Positions 11,708 to 22,864 of a DNA stretch of 64,000 nucleotides are shown piece by piece. The notes beneath the pieces are model-generated. The model was given only the letters and a program-made list of their open reading frames with translations. It did not search any database and was not told the DNA's origin. The DNA is from Lepidonotus clava (lineage: Eukaryota > Annelida > Polychaeta > Phyllodocida > Polynoidae), in assembly GCA_936440205.1 (NCBI GenBank), contig OW387134.1, forward strand, positions 65,375,427-65,439,426, written 5' to 3'. The position numbers and the translations under genes were made by a program. Numbering within the stretch: the stretch's first letter is position 1; every line of letters starts with the position of its first letter.

Positions 11708-12090
11708 GGGGGGGGGGCACTTTGGTTTGAAAGGGCACTCACTGCCAAACCGATCCACAAAGTCTTCGGGCGATGAATGTCCAAATTGGGGCATTTTAGG
11801 CAAATATAATGAATGTTTAACTACATCCATAGAACAATATAATATTATGACCTACTAATATCTTCAAAGCTAGCCTCATTGTTAAGACCTTATTTCAAGA
11901 AATTCACTTAGAACTTTGCTAAGCAATTTTGATGATTTTATTTCCTAGGATTAAGAATCTCTGATTCTTAGTAATCAGTCTCCTAAAAAAATGATGGGCA
12001 CTGCAATTTAGGAGCAGTCAGTTCTGAAAAGTAGGGGAGGTAGTTTGGCATTGGGTAGTAACATTGAGTGCCCCCCCCCCCCCCACCCCC
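11708..12090 (+). mobile_element. G-run inverted-end transposon, family A, copy at 11.7 kb
   Basis: The left end is a G-run, then GCACTTTGGTTTGAAAGGG and ACTGCCAAACCGATCC. The right end is TAGTTTGGCATTGGGTAGTA, then GAGTGCCCCC. The interior shares the order of motifs with the other family A copies (CAAATTGGGGCAT, a long AT-rich middle, GTAGTTTGGCA). It is non-autonomous, with no long frame. The flanks do not show a convincing target duplication, unlike several sister copies. Confidence 0.7.
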
Positions 12091-13699
12091 ACCACCAGTC
12101 TGCCGAATCCACTTACTTCATGAATTAAATCCAGGCCAGTGCTGATTTCTCAACGACAGCCGATGTCGAACCACACTGCGGTATTTGTCGTTACATCATG
12201 GCAGGGAGCGGTGCAGGGAGGCATTAAGTTAGAATTAGCTTAATATATCTAATCCTGGCGAGCAGTCAATGGAATCCCAAGATCCGCATATACTCAGCAA
12301 TGGTTATAGATTGTTATTCATTAAATCATGCATTCCATTAGGCTATTCTTGCCACAAGCAATTTAAAATTTGTAAGTGAAGTATGTCAGGAAGTTATACA
12401 TGGTATACACACCATCTAAAGAAGGTTAAAATCCTTTCAAATTGTATATAATATGTCCGTAATCAGCCTTTAATTCCACTGCCGATTTCTGAAATCGCGA
12501 ATATAAATCAAGGTGAAATATTTGATGAAAATCAATATATTTCTAAGTGACTTTGAATGATTAAAATGACGTGAAAATATTGTAAGTAACCAAAATTCCA
12601 AATCCCAACATACAATCTAATTACTTCCATACTTTACTATTATTGCAACAGTGTGCATCGATCCATTGGCACGTGTAATCAATTTCAACATCGATGAATC
12701 AAATCAGATTTGACCCCCCAATCCCCTCATGAGTTTACACATTTTGGAGTAATCCACCGCCTGATAACACTCCAGGTCATTTACGATTGTTTATTTTGTG
12801 TCCCGGCCATGGGTCCTGAGGGCCATGAGAGGGGGCCATAACCCCCTCCTCGCACTTCCCGCTTTGAAGTGGTGAGGTAACATGTTCCCTGGCCATGCCT
12901 CAGATATTACGGGCCACTTTTTGTAGTGTGTTGGCCCAGATATTATTAATGCCCCAACTCCGCACACAATGTCATATTGTGGGCCCTTGGTGGTTGGGGA
13001 GGGGGTGTTTTAGTAATTGCGTGTGGTTAAGATCATAACCACAGCCTGGGCTATTACAAGTTAAAAAGTGAAATAATTTCACAGGCGCGTTCTACATACA
13101 CATGTGGACGTGTATGTGCAACCGACGAGTACAGACAGACCTTGTGGGTATGTCCCGATGTGGCCAGGTGTTCATGTGAGATCACAACAGGCTGTGTCAT
13201 ACGAATGCCATGCCACTGACGAGCCTGTTCAGGAAATGTGGTACATGTACAACCTGTACAGCACAGCAGTCAGTTATGAACTGTGATGTTATGTCAAGAA
13301 TACATATGGTAAAGCGCGATATTACTCAGATATTTCTGCTGCAGATCACAAATTTTAATCTAAATTACTCCGTTTTGCTATTAAAAAATCCTGTAATGGT
13401 AATAACACTATCATGATATTATTGCCATTTTATTGACATCAGAGAGCCTAGTATACATACTCTATATAATTACATAAAGATGATCTGTGGGATATAGGCG
13501 AGTTTTATATGACCATACAACCGCATTAACCAAATCTAAGAAAGTCAGGGTAAACATGTCAGGAATCCTGCCTAACTCAGTTGTTAACATTTCCAACTGC
13601 TTTCAATAATTCTCTTATATTGGCATTATTATTTCCTCTAAATCTGGGGTGCGCCCGCACTGAGTATTATTGTTTATAGCGCATTGATCAATGAGTCCA
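12091..13699. other. Upstream flank of the 14.8-kb gene, no gene seen
   Basis: Mostly AT-rich. Short open frames around 13.1-13.4 kb lack splice sites or codon bias. It may hold distal regulatory sequence for the promoter that follows, but no motif stands out. Confidence 0.35.
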
Positions 13700-14797
13700 C
13701 GTTTAATGGTCAGCGCCTAGTTCTCGGTAGCGGCAGCAGCAGCAGCCTGTAGCGGCAGGTAGGTAGCGGCGTCTGCGGCCGGCGTCTGCTACCTGTGATT
13801 ACCTGTACACAAGTCAATATCCTGCAGGTGTAGTCACCACACAGCGCGCCAACCCCCATCGGCACCCCCCGCCGTCTGGGCCGTACCACCCTAACTAGGT
13901 CAGCAGGGGTGGCAGGTGGTCCGTCCCCCATCTAGTATACTCTCTATACACGCCAATATAACTACAAATATGTCACTTTTTATGTATGAGATACATAGAC
14001 GGGATGAGTGGTTTTAGTTGTTAGCCATGTGGGTATTCATGGTAATAGTGCATGTTTTATTGCACCTGCCCCCCCTCGGTTTGGGCCGGTCGGGCTGTGA
14101 GTGGCGGTGGTTGTGAAGGGTCGGCCGGCTCGTACACACACACCAAGCCAGGCGGCCGGCGAGACGAACCTCACTGACAGTCGTGTAGGACTACCACGTC
14201 CAGGGATGAGTGTGACTGTTCTCCACCAGCCTCAGGACCGTCCCATTATTACTACACCTATTACACCCAGCCGCCGCTAGGAGGAGCCTGGATCCCGCGG
14301 GATCACGGAGTACGACGAGAGGCAGCCTCAGACCCCGAGAGGACAGCGCGCGGCAGACTTGTGTGTTCTGCCTCCCTCCTCCTCCTCCTGCTCCACCACC
14401 AGCCGCCCACCACCACCACCGTCGGCGGCTTCAGGCACGGCGGGCGCCGCATACATTAATACCTCCAGCAGCCAGCAGGGTTCCACTGCTACTACCTGCT
14501 CCCTAGCAGTGTTGTGTTGTGTCTGTCAGCACCCACAACACTTAGAGCCTTCGCCTGTCAAGGGGCAAGGCATTGACTGCAGATACAGGTCAACACCAAG
14601 GCACCAATACTACCACAGATACGTGTACAATCACATCGTTGTACAGGGAGTAATACAAAATACACCAAGTTATAATATCACACGTTGGGAGTTTTACCCT
14701 GTTAGGATTTAACCCCCTGACACACACCACTCACGGATACTACTACTAGTTAATACTACACCTTCCACTATCCTATAAACCACATCAAGTCTTCAGG
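13700..14797 (+). promoter_or_regulatory. CpG-rich promoter region and 5' leader
   Basis: G+C and CpG rise sharply here (for example GCGGCCGGCGTCTGC, CGGCCGGCTCG, GATCCCGCGGGATC), just upstream of the first coding exon at 14798. The profile is that of an animal CpG-rich promoter passing into a 5' untranslated region. No TATA box is obvious and the transcription start cannot be placed. The leader holds upstream ATGs (for example near 14205), and a non-coding first exon plus intron inside this span is possible. Confidence 0.5.
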
Positions 14798-15051
14798 ATG
14801 GCCGATGAGAACGCTCAGAATAACCTGGAGTCGCAGCTCGAGTCGCAGATCGAGTCTCAGATCGTTCAGACTGAGACGACGACCAAGACGGAGGACGTAT
14901 CCGACGGTAACGTAAGCGGGACGCGTACGACCACGACAACCAAGACGGAAGATGTCTCTGACGGCAACGTCAGTGGCACTCGTACCACCGTCAACGTGGT
15001 CGAGAAGCGGCACATCATCGTCGACATGAACGGCACCACCAAAAAGTTCGG
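14798..15051 (+). CDS. First coding exon, unidentified protein with duplicated Thr/Asp-rich motif
   Basis: I do not recognise the family. The exon encodes 84 complete codons plus GG, starting MADENAQNNL. The ATG has A at -3 and G at +4, a strong animal start context, and follows a CpG-rich leader. Residues 10-22 repeat ESQ with L or I every fourth position, suggesting a short helix. Residues 27-45 and 46-64 are an exact duplication of TTTKTEDVSDGNVSGTRTT. The underlying codons differ at 11 of 19 positions, all synonymous, so the frame has been under protein-level selection. Residues 67-84 (VVEKRHIIVDMNGTTKKF) look like the start of a folded part. The exon ends at GG|GTGAGT (intron from 15052), phase 2. 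There is no signal peptide, so a cytoplasmic or nuclear protein is likely. Confidence 0.75.
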
Positions 15052-15224
15052 GTGAGTACAGCCGTAGCATGATTCTGCGCCGGGTTATGATTAAGCTGTC
15101 AGGTGTCAGGACCGGCTTGTGACAGCTTGTGACAGCTGGGGCGAGCTGTCAGTGGCCGGTGGGCGTGGACTCACTCATGTTGTAGTAGTGTCAGCATGGA
15201 GCGAACAGCTGATCAGGGAGGTAT

Positions 15225-15900
15225 AGGGGTGGGTAAGGGTGTTGATGGATATTGTAGGGTAAATCTGCAATTATTACCAATGTAGTCCTATACAAGCTGT
15301 GTCAATACAGTCATATACACAATGAGGTATAGGGGTGGGTAGTTGTATTGCAGCATAGATTGGCAATTATATCAATATAAAAGTCATATGCGTTATGAAT
15401 TGGTCGGATATTCATATTGATAGGGTATTGTTATTGGTTGATATTGTGGCACAAATCTGCAACTATATCAATGTAGTCCTATACATGCCTTGTCAATATG
15501 AATATAGTCATACACAATGTATTGGTCAGAAAATGCTAGGGCATTGGTTTTGGCTGATATTGTGGCATAAATCAAAAGTAATATCAATATAGTCTTGTAC
15601 ATGAAGTGTTAATACAGTCTTATATACATAATTTAATATTGTATTGGTCAGATACTGGAAGGGTATTGGTATTAGCTGATATTGTAGGAGAATAGAGGAT
15701 AATAGATCAGCAATTATATCAATATATTAAGTCATATACATAATAACAAATATGTCAATATAGCCATACTGTATCGGTCAGACAGAAGCAGGGAATTGGT
15801 GGTGACTGATATTGTCGCACAGTTCAGCATCATATCGATATAGTCATGTTCATGATCTATCCATTTAGTCATGTACATTATGATTGCTTGGATAGTGAGG
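15225..15900 (+). repeat. Tandem array of about 110-130 bp units in putative intron 1
   Basis: Five to six diverged units share the strings GGGTATTGGT, GCTGATATTGT, GCA.AAATC.GCAA, TATATCAATATAGTC and ATACATAATG, in the same order and orientation. The array starts about 170 bases after the exon 1 donor. It is non-coding, and unit boundaries are blurred by divergence. Confidence 0.75.
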
Positions 15901-16120
15901 GGATGTCTAAATATTCACATACATAATGTAAAAGGTTTGGTGTTAGTACACGCATATATAGTACTATCATACTGACGCTAATTTAGAGAGAAACATTAAT
16001 GACTATATATTGATATACTATAAGTGTATCCAGCTGTTGTAGCAGCAATGTAATGCCAGCAGCAATAATGTGAATCTTACTGAAGGCCACCAGACAGTCA
16101 ACCAGCCGAGCCATTGCCTC

Positions 16121-16523
16121 TTAAGGGGATACTCCACTACACGACATCACCTACAATATGACTGCGATACGGCTGCGATATGATCATATCGTAGTCAAGT
16201 CGTGGACCCCTACGATATCACTGATGTTGCATTAGTGTAATACTAATAGGGTATGTTGCAGTTGCTACAACTTTAAAGTCGTGCGATATGATTTTTATCA
16301 CAGTGAAGTAGATGTCATAGGCAATAACCTAACCCACGACTTTATTCAACATGTTGAATAAAATAAGGTGAAGGGTGCGATAACGCTACAATATTGCTGT
16401 GATTGATACACATTCAAGGTTAGACACACTGGCGCTTCCTCCTGCTATACTAGCTATTAACATCCTGCGATATGGTCCTCATGTCATAGACAATTGTTAT
16501 TGTGTAGTGGAATACCCCCTTAA
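16121..16523. mobile_element. TTAA-flanked inverted-end element, 403 bp
   Basis: Left end TTAAGGGGATACTCCACTACAC; right end TGTGTAGTGGAATACCCCCTTAA. These are inverted repeats of at least 22 bp ending exactly in TTAA on both sides. The interior is rich in GCGATATG/CATATCGTAG inverted pairs and has no transposase frame. TTAA targets are typical of piggyBac and Kolobok relatives, while a TTA/TAA reading would point to PIF/Harbinger. A second, partial copy is at 32549. Confidence 0.7.
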
Positions 16524-18603
16524 GGTGACCAGACCAGACTGTGTCCCTTGTGTGATGACCCCCCCCCCCCCCCCCCTGCTGTAAACTTCCCATCTGAGTC
16601 CCAACCAGGAGTGACCAGGGTTGACCAGGGGTGAGACAGGGATAAAGGCTGGGTGAGAGTTCTGACAGTCGATGGCCTGTCCTGGGACCCACCTCCTTGG
16701 CTGGATCATTAGCTTGGGTGCCAGGTCTGATCGGGCTGTGACAGCCAAGGAGTCCAGACAGTAGAGGGTACTCCCTATAGGTCTGCTGGTTGAGAAAGGG
16801 CTGATTTTGTTCATGTGACTTTATTTTGTAAAGAATCAAAGGGATCTTATAAAACTATGAGCGCTTAAATATACCACAAGGACAAAATGTCACGAGGAAA
16901 ATATGTTTGGAAATTCTCAGATATAGATTAGACATTCACAGAAACATGTTATGACATTGCAATCAGCTTTTATTATAGGGCATAACACATTTTGAGTTTT
17001 ATTTTTTTCAGTCCATTCTTGGTCAGCAGACCTATAGCCTATGGCCCTTTGCCATATGACCTGGTGCAATGGTCTAGCCTTCTAAGAATCACAACTGGGA
17101 TTCCGCCAATCGGAACAATTTCACTAATTCTTATACGGGGGCGGTTATATAAAGCACTTGCTTGATATCGAATGAATATTGATTGAACATTTCAGATTGA
17201 CGTTTGTATTTAAAAGAACCCACTCTGACTGTCGCCTGGAATTTTAAAGTGAAGGACGAGCTATTTTACCTATATTTAGGGATATATTTTACTCATAATG
17301 TTGGGATCCCTGGCTTTGCATTAAATATTCAGTGTATGATATTAGGCTACACATGGCATTTAATGTAATATGTCTAATAGCATTTATCACCTGACACCTC
17401 GAAGAACATGTAAGCACAATGCTGATAAAAACAAATTATATGAAATAAATGTACAACCATGACTGAGTGCCTCCCGCCCCGCCTCCCTCAGTACTCCAGC
17501 CCGTTTGGCGGGTGGGTGGGTGGGGTGAGGGCAGGCTGGCCTGGCTGTGTGGCTGGTCGTGGCGGGGAGGGGATGATGCCAGAGACAACAATATTGATTG
17601 GCCGACCGGGCAGGGAGGAGGCATGATCCAGTCTGCAGCCTCCACCGCCTCGCTGCCAGAGTCATTTCTCATCGCTGATCTCCATGCAGAGTGTTCAGGC
17701 AGGCTGGCTTGCTGCAGTGCACCCTGCGCCTCCAGGCCCTGGCTGGAGGGATGGAGGGCGGGGGGGGGGGGTGCAGGAGGAGAGGGCATGGCATGTCTGT
17801 CGCATGCTAAGCAAGGCGCCCCCCTTCTAACATGCTAACCTGTCTGGCAGTGGAGTGGCGGACGGGAAGGACGGGGGGGGGGGGTGCGAGCTAATCCTTT
17901 GTTTCTAGTTATGGGCGCTGTCTGTCAGGGGCGTAGGGGTCGTGTAGTATAATAATAATAAAGGTGTCTGGGACGTCTTCAAAGCGTTGGATTGGTTGAC
18001 CTTTTTGTGGGTGGTCTACAAGGATATTATATTGCTAGTCTTGTGCTATTATATATACATGTAGGCTGATTGATTATTTTTGAGCTCATTAACTTTGTCA
18101 TGACAATCAGACCTTTAGACATGCACGTATGCATGCCTGATTGATAGGGAATACAGGTATACATCAACGTAGCGTATACATAAAGAGAAAAGTGCACCTG
18201 TTGGTAAAAGGCATATACGTGGATGTTATACATGTAGGTAACTATCATTATTAGAAATGTTTGAAATGTATAATATCAATGTCTATGATATTTACATGGC
18301 CAGCATGTAGCTAGCAAATACATATAAACACTAATGACTTAGTGACTACGGCACGGGTGTTACGTATATCATATACAGTCAAACATAAATGAAATCACAT
18401 ATCTTTATTTAGCATGCATCACATACATTGAATGAGTTGAGATTCTAGGAATGACCTATAAATACAGTACCGTCTCAGCTGATCCCAAGTCTATCCTTAT
18501 TTTCCCACGTCACCAACGAACCATGACCAGCACCAACTGGAGTGTATCCCTTTTATTGGGTGGTAAACAACGGCAAGCTAAACACCATACCGTTTCGAGG
18601 CCT
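16524..18603. other. Putative intron sequence with a GC-rich island
   Basis: AT-rich on both sides of a GC-rich block at about 17460-17890 that has C- and G-runs. The block is open in several frames simply because it lacks AT-rich stops. No splice-bounded frame was convincing. A CCAAT-like ATTGATTGG is present near 17593. The block might be regulatory. Confidence 0.35.
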
Positions 18604-18839
18604 TTAACGCCTATGTTCCACAAGGCGACTTGGACTACCGAAAATGTGACGATTCCTCAATTCCCAGCAGCAATAGAACCTGTACCCATTCATGTTACAT
18701 ATCATTCGAAAGAGAATTCAAAATCCTTTCTAATGATACGTAACATGTCTATCAATGGCGGCTATTGCTACTTGCAATTTTTAAAATCGCCGATTTGTCA
18801 AAATCGCTGGTAAAATCGGATGGTGTGATACATCCTTAA
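18604..18839. mobile_element. Family C hairpin transposon, copy 1
   Basis: TTAA at both ends (18604-18607 and 18836-18839). The left end runs CGCCTATGTTCCACAAGGCG and the right ATCGGATGGTGTGATACATCC. The core holds CATGTTACATATCATT and its inverted partner AATGATACGTAACATG around AAGAGAATTCAAAATC. The same core recurs in the other family C elements. It is non-coding. Confidence 0.7.
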
Positions 18840-20200
18840 CGGAATGGCATACGGAAGTACCTGTAAGCACCTGACAAGGTTGTGTCAACAGGCCGGCCGC
18901 CTTTATCTACGGACACCGCCGACTCCACTCCTGCCTCCTTTTAGTGGCCATTAAGACCCGCTGATACCTTGTTAAAGATACCCAGAGATAAGGAAGGGAT
19001 CAGAGAAAAAAGGATAGTTGAGTAAGAGGATTAGGTGGGGTATTACACACCACTTGTAATTGGGCCCTGAAGCCTGACTCACAGGTATTGGCCAATTACA
19101 AATTAGGTATACACTATACCACTTAGGCGCGTTCCGCCACTATGGTAATTACTATTTTGAATCGTGCCATATCATTGTGATACAGAGGTGGTTATCAAAG
19201 GTCAATTGTTCTTGATGTATAAAGATAAAGCCTGCACTAAATTTAAGACAGTCAAAACTGGAAATTTGAGGGGGATTTTTTCGTTAAAAAATAACTAGAA
19301 ATCTAGAATATGCATCAAATGAAATAGACAGCCATACCCTCAACTTCCGGTAGTACATATTGGCTTAAACCCTCATACTACCACAACATGTTTGAGGCCG
19401 GTTCTCGGCCCGCACTCAGTAAACCAAATATTTGACCATTCACCGAACCTCCCCATTCATCTAACCCGCCTGCCCGTGGACTTGACTGGCGCCGGGCTGA
19501 GGCTGAAAGAGTTGGCTTTTGTTGTAAGCTTGTGTAATTTTATACCGGCTGATGGCGGGCTGAAAGGTGGAGATAAGATCTTGTCGGGGCTGAGTAGGAC
19601 TTGGACGTGTGCCACCCAGATAGGAGAACTCGTGCAGTCATTTATAGCATGGAGTTTTGTGTTAAGTTTGACGGCGACCTTAAATTCTAGCTGTTTGTGT
19701 ATTCAGCCAATGGCAGAGTACAAAATACTTATACTGTGACCTAGTTAGACATCTTGTATAATTTGTGCTAAAATATTTTGCCCTTGAATTCCAGCTTTTT
19801 CAGTATTGAGCCAATGGCAGAGTATAAATTACTTTTACTGTGACCTAGTTAGACATATTATATAATTTTTGCTCATATTTTGTAGGTTTATTTTCTCCGT
19901 GACAATAATATTTCCTAAAATCATTTAAATGATACTACATGTCTCATAATTGATTATATAATTTTGTAAAATTTATTTTCTCGAGTACTTGCGTACCATA
20001 CTCAATTAATATTCTAAACTGTTTAGTTAGGACTGCTTTTGCCATTCCAATACATGTATATTGAATGCTGGCGTTACACCATGACTAAGAAGCGGCCATT
20101 TCTGCCCAGTGTGAGTGGGAGGGGCTGGGGGCCATACGGGCTGGGAATAGACCAGTAACAAACTAATGTCTGGCCATGTCACGGCACTGCCATGGTTCGT
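18840..20200. other. No gene seen; tandem duplication
   Basis: This span holds a duplicated segment (19688-19895) and otherwise AT-rich DNA. A 115-codon open frame at 19392-19739 covers copy 1 of that duplication and shows no splice sites, so I do not call it. Confidence 0.35.
19688..19895 (+). repeat. Tandem duplication of about 110 bp
   Basis: The run CCAATGGCAGAGTA.AAA.TACTT.TACTGTGACCTAGTTAGACAT..T.TATAATTT is present twice, starting near 19708 and 19812. The preceding bases (TTGAATTCCAGCT and TAAATTCTAGCT) also match. Confidence 0.8.
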
Positions 20201-20653
20201 GGGGGGGGGGGGGGGGTACTCATCTTAGGTTTGGGTTTCCAGTGCAAAAGTGACTCCGGGAGCTGCGGCTGCAATCGTGGCAAAAGCAGGAAAGAGGTGG
20301 GGTTGTCACTGACCAGTCAACTCTATCAAGGAGGCTGTCAAGGCTTACTGTCCTATGAGGGCGGTATTGGATAGCTTTTGCAGTCAGAAGAAAAGCATCA
20401 ATGGTGCGTTTTGGGCTGTCCAAATTCATTCGAAATTTTGTTAATCTTATCACAATCTTTGAAGAAAATGCTCATTATATTTGTTTTTGAGCCAAACACA
20501 GTAGCTTAAGTTTAGTGAAAACAAAGAGCTGTCCGTGACATCTCAGAAAACAGGGGGTTGTACACTAACATACCCAAAAAGGTGTCATATCACAAAATTG
20601 GGGGTTGTAGTTTTGCAGTGGGTACCTTCCGTCAAAGAATGAGTACCCCCCAC
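20201..20653 (+). mobile_element. G-run inverted-end transposon, family B, copy at 20.2 kb
   Basis: The left end is a 16-base G-run, then TACTC, GGGTTTCCAGTGCAAAAGTG. The right end is GTTTTGCAGTGGGTACCTTC then GAGTACCCCCC. Internal strings GGGAGCTG.GGCTG, GGCAAAAGCAGGAAA and GGCTTACTGTCCTATGAGG are shared with copies at 30.9 and 50.4 kb. A possible flanking repeat is CCATGGTTCGTG (20190-20201) against CCATGTTCCATG (20661-20672). Confidence 0.7.
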
Positions 20654-21155
20654 CTCAGACCCATGTTCCATGCTTCCACAGACCGGTCCAAATTGGCCGA
20701 GGTCCACGCCGGTCAGTGCCCGCCCTGCCCCCGGCACCTCGCCCATTGTGCCCCGCTCTCTGATGGATTAGCCTGGGGCGGCCTAGGGGCGGATTTAGAG
20801 GCATTAATCTCTCTGGTATTTTACAGGAGGAATGTGGAGCCGATCTCTGCTGAGCCAGCTGGTCTGCCAAGCCACTCACTCCAGGGTTTTTCCATACCTC
20901 CAGGGCTTTTAGCGACCCCCAGTGTATTGGGGAATCTTAATGATGAAAAACATTCATCCTAAAGGAATTTGACATACCCTTTTCTGTCTAAGAATATTAA
21001 GTTATTCATAGTATAGCACACATATCCCCAGGGTTCATAACTATCTCCAGTGCTTTGGTGCAGAAAACCATTCATCTGTAATGAATTTGACATGCTTCTT
21101 TATTTTCAAATTTCTTCTCAAAGTACAAGAATATACGAAAATGTCAATAGTATAG

Positions 21156-21156
<1 letters not shown>

Positions 21157-21223
<67 letters not shown>

Positions 21224-21236
21224 GGGGCTGGGAATA

Positions 21237-21272
<36 letters not shown>
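21157..21272. repeat. Compound (CA)n(TA)n microsatellite
   Basis: A CA run of about 20 units passes into a TA run. GGGGCTGGGAATAG then interrupts it and a second TA run follows to 21272. The open frames that cross it are repeat artefacts. Confidence 0.95.
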
Positions 21273-21275
<3 letters not shown>

Positions 21276-21785
21276 TGTTGTATGTAAAAAGGAAGATATA
21301 AATAGCTTATCACATGTATTTAATTACGTTGACTATGTCAACATAAGGCCAGTAAGCAAACATTCCAGAGTAATCTAAAAAGTTGTTGTCCAACTGACAG
21401 AGCACAGAAAGTGACCCAGTTTCCCATCTGGATCGCTATAAGCAAACTGCTTGAAAGACAAATTGTATGACGTTAAGTTAGGACAGATTGCGAGATGGGA
21501 TCTAGGATCTAGGACGTCCAGAGCCAAGAACAAGCCCCAGAGAGGCTATACATCACGCCCTTGTTTCTCCAAGGACTCTTGACTAAAGGCCAGGTCAGGC
21601 CTCCCGGGTGTGTAACATTGTGAAGGACAATGAGGGATGGAGATAACCCCTCCCTGTTGGTATGTCCATGATAGATAACCCATACCCTTATTATGGGGCT
21701 AGCAGATTTGGGTTGGTCCCCCGTGGTACGACATGGAGATGGGTACCCCCTCCTGGTTCCTCCTATGGGACTCTAGAGGAGGGGT

Positions 21786-21955
21786 CAGTGGCGGATCCAG
21801 GTTTTTGAAAAAAAAAAGGGGGGGGGCGCGCTATTGGAATTTTTTTCACTTTAATTATCTTATGGGCGAGTTTTACATTAAAAAAATCTAAAATTGCCCC
21901 CCCCCCCCCAAAAAAAAAGGGGGGGGGGCGCCCCCGCGCCCCCCTCTAAATCCAC
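21786..21955 (+). mobile_element. hAT-like miniature element (CAGTGGCGGATCC end)
   Basis: It starts CAGTGGCGGATCCAGG, an end well known from hAT-type miniature elements in animals. It has the usual A-run followed by a G-run, then the mirrored C-run and CCCCCTCTAAATCCAC. The last bases of the right inverted end (expected GCCACTG) are missing or altered, so the copy is old. No coding capacity. Confidence 0.7.
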
Positions 21956-21968
21956 GGGGTGTCTTCAC

Positions 21969-22085
21969 CTGTACCTTTAGCTAATCCTCACTTGTTTACT
22001 TTAGGGTTGGCGACCGTCGCCCCTCTCCCGGCCTCGACTTAATCCCCACTCGGCCTTGTTTACACAGCTATTAATAAAGGTACAG
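21969..22085 (+). mobile_element. Short element X, forward copy
   Basis: Bounded by CTGTACCTTTAGCTAAT and the inverted TTAATAAAGGTACAG. A copy of the same element in opposite orientation lies at 22431-22554; they share TTGTTTA, AGGGTT.GG and a C-rich middle. No coding capacity. Confidence 0.55.
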
Positions 22086-22100
22086 CTGATGCACCCTCTG

Positions 22101-22228
22101 CAGGGCTCAACATTAAGCATTAAGTGTTTCAACTTGGCTGCCCACTGGGCAGGTATAGGTCCGGGTTTACCTGCCCGATCCTAAAATTTGCCTGCCCTTC
22201 TTTAATGGCCTTTTATTGTTATTGAAAG
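22101..22228 (+). mobile_element. Possible hAT end fragment (CAGGGCTC)
   Basis: CAGGGCTCAACATTAAGC resembles hAT-type termini beginning CAGGGCTC. It is followed by CTGCCCACTGGGCAG and ACCTGCCCGATCC. The opposite end is not visible, and the tandem repeat at 22229 may have expanded inside this element. Confidence 0.35.
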
Positions 22229-22377
22229 GGCCGTGTGGGGAAAGAAAGGGCCGTGGGGTGAAAGAAAGGGCCGGGAGGGGAAAGAAAGGGCTGGGAGGGG
22301 AAAGAAAAAGCCGGGAAGGGAAAGAAAGGGCCGGGAGGGGAAAGAAAGGGCCGGGAAGGGAAAGAAAGGACCTCTGG
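22229..22377 (+). repeat. 20-bp GA/GC-rich tandem repeat
   Basis: About seven copies of GGGCCGGGAGGGGAAAGAAA with small changes. The long open frames across it on both strands are by-products of the period and are not genes. Confidence 0.9.
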
Positions 22378-22430
22378 TAAAAGGCCTACACTTTCCCTTT
22401 CTTTCCCTCCTCGCGGCAACCGTGCAGCAA

Positions 22431-22554
22431 CTGTACCTTTGCCTAATGCTTATTTAGCAGCTTAAGAGGGATTAGTGGGGAGGGGACCGACGCTTCTCGG
22501 CCCAAACCCCTGTATAAACAAATGATTACAATTAGCAATTAGCTAAAGGTACAG
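22431..22554 (-). mobile_element. Short element X, inverted copy
   Basis: It runs from CTGTACCTTTGCCTAAT to ATTAGCTAAAGGTACAG. Read on the - strand it matches the element at 21969-22085 in both ends and in the GGTTTGGGCCGAG / CCCCTCCCC interior. Confidence 0.55.
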
Positions 22555-22864
22555 ATGGGTGGCACGCAAATCCACCACTTCGCATTTTCATTTTAGGAAA
22601 TGCCCACGCAACGCCTTATAGCCTATTTATCTCAGGGTCGCAAGTGAAACCTAAGAGATGCCAATGTTGCACGTAAATGTCTTCATGTATGATGTTTCAG
22701 GCCTCCTGTCGTCTCATAAAATTGTCAAAAATTGAGGGAAAGTACATTGCACCCACCAGGTGCATGGTTATGAAAAGTGTGCTACTGGCTCATATTGGAT
22801 TCATTCCCTCTAGTATGCAGTGTCTAATGATCAGAAATCTATGCATATCAGGATGCAGAGTATC

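Noticed and set aside
12460-12740. Possible further family C copy (CCACTGCCGATTTCTGAAATCG)
   Set aside because: Only a short string resembles the family. No opposite terminus or core hairpin could be identified.
14359-14712. 117-codon + frame just upstream of exon 1
   Set aside because: It starts at a non-ATG codon, is Ser/Pro-rich from CT-rich leader DNA, and ends before the strong start at 14798. Better seen as 5' leader.
14768-15070. 100-codon frame on the - strand opposite exon 1
   Set aside because: It is the antisense of a + strand exon whose duplicated units differ only at + strand synonymous positions.
22219-22457. Lys/Gly-rich (+) and Phe/Pro-rich (-) repeat proteins
   Set aside because: Both come from the 20-bp GA/GC-rich tandem repeat.
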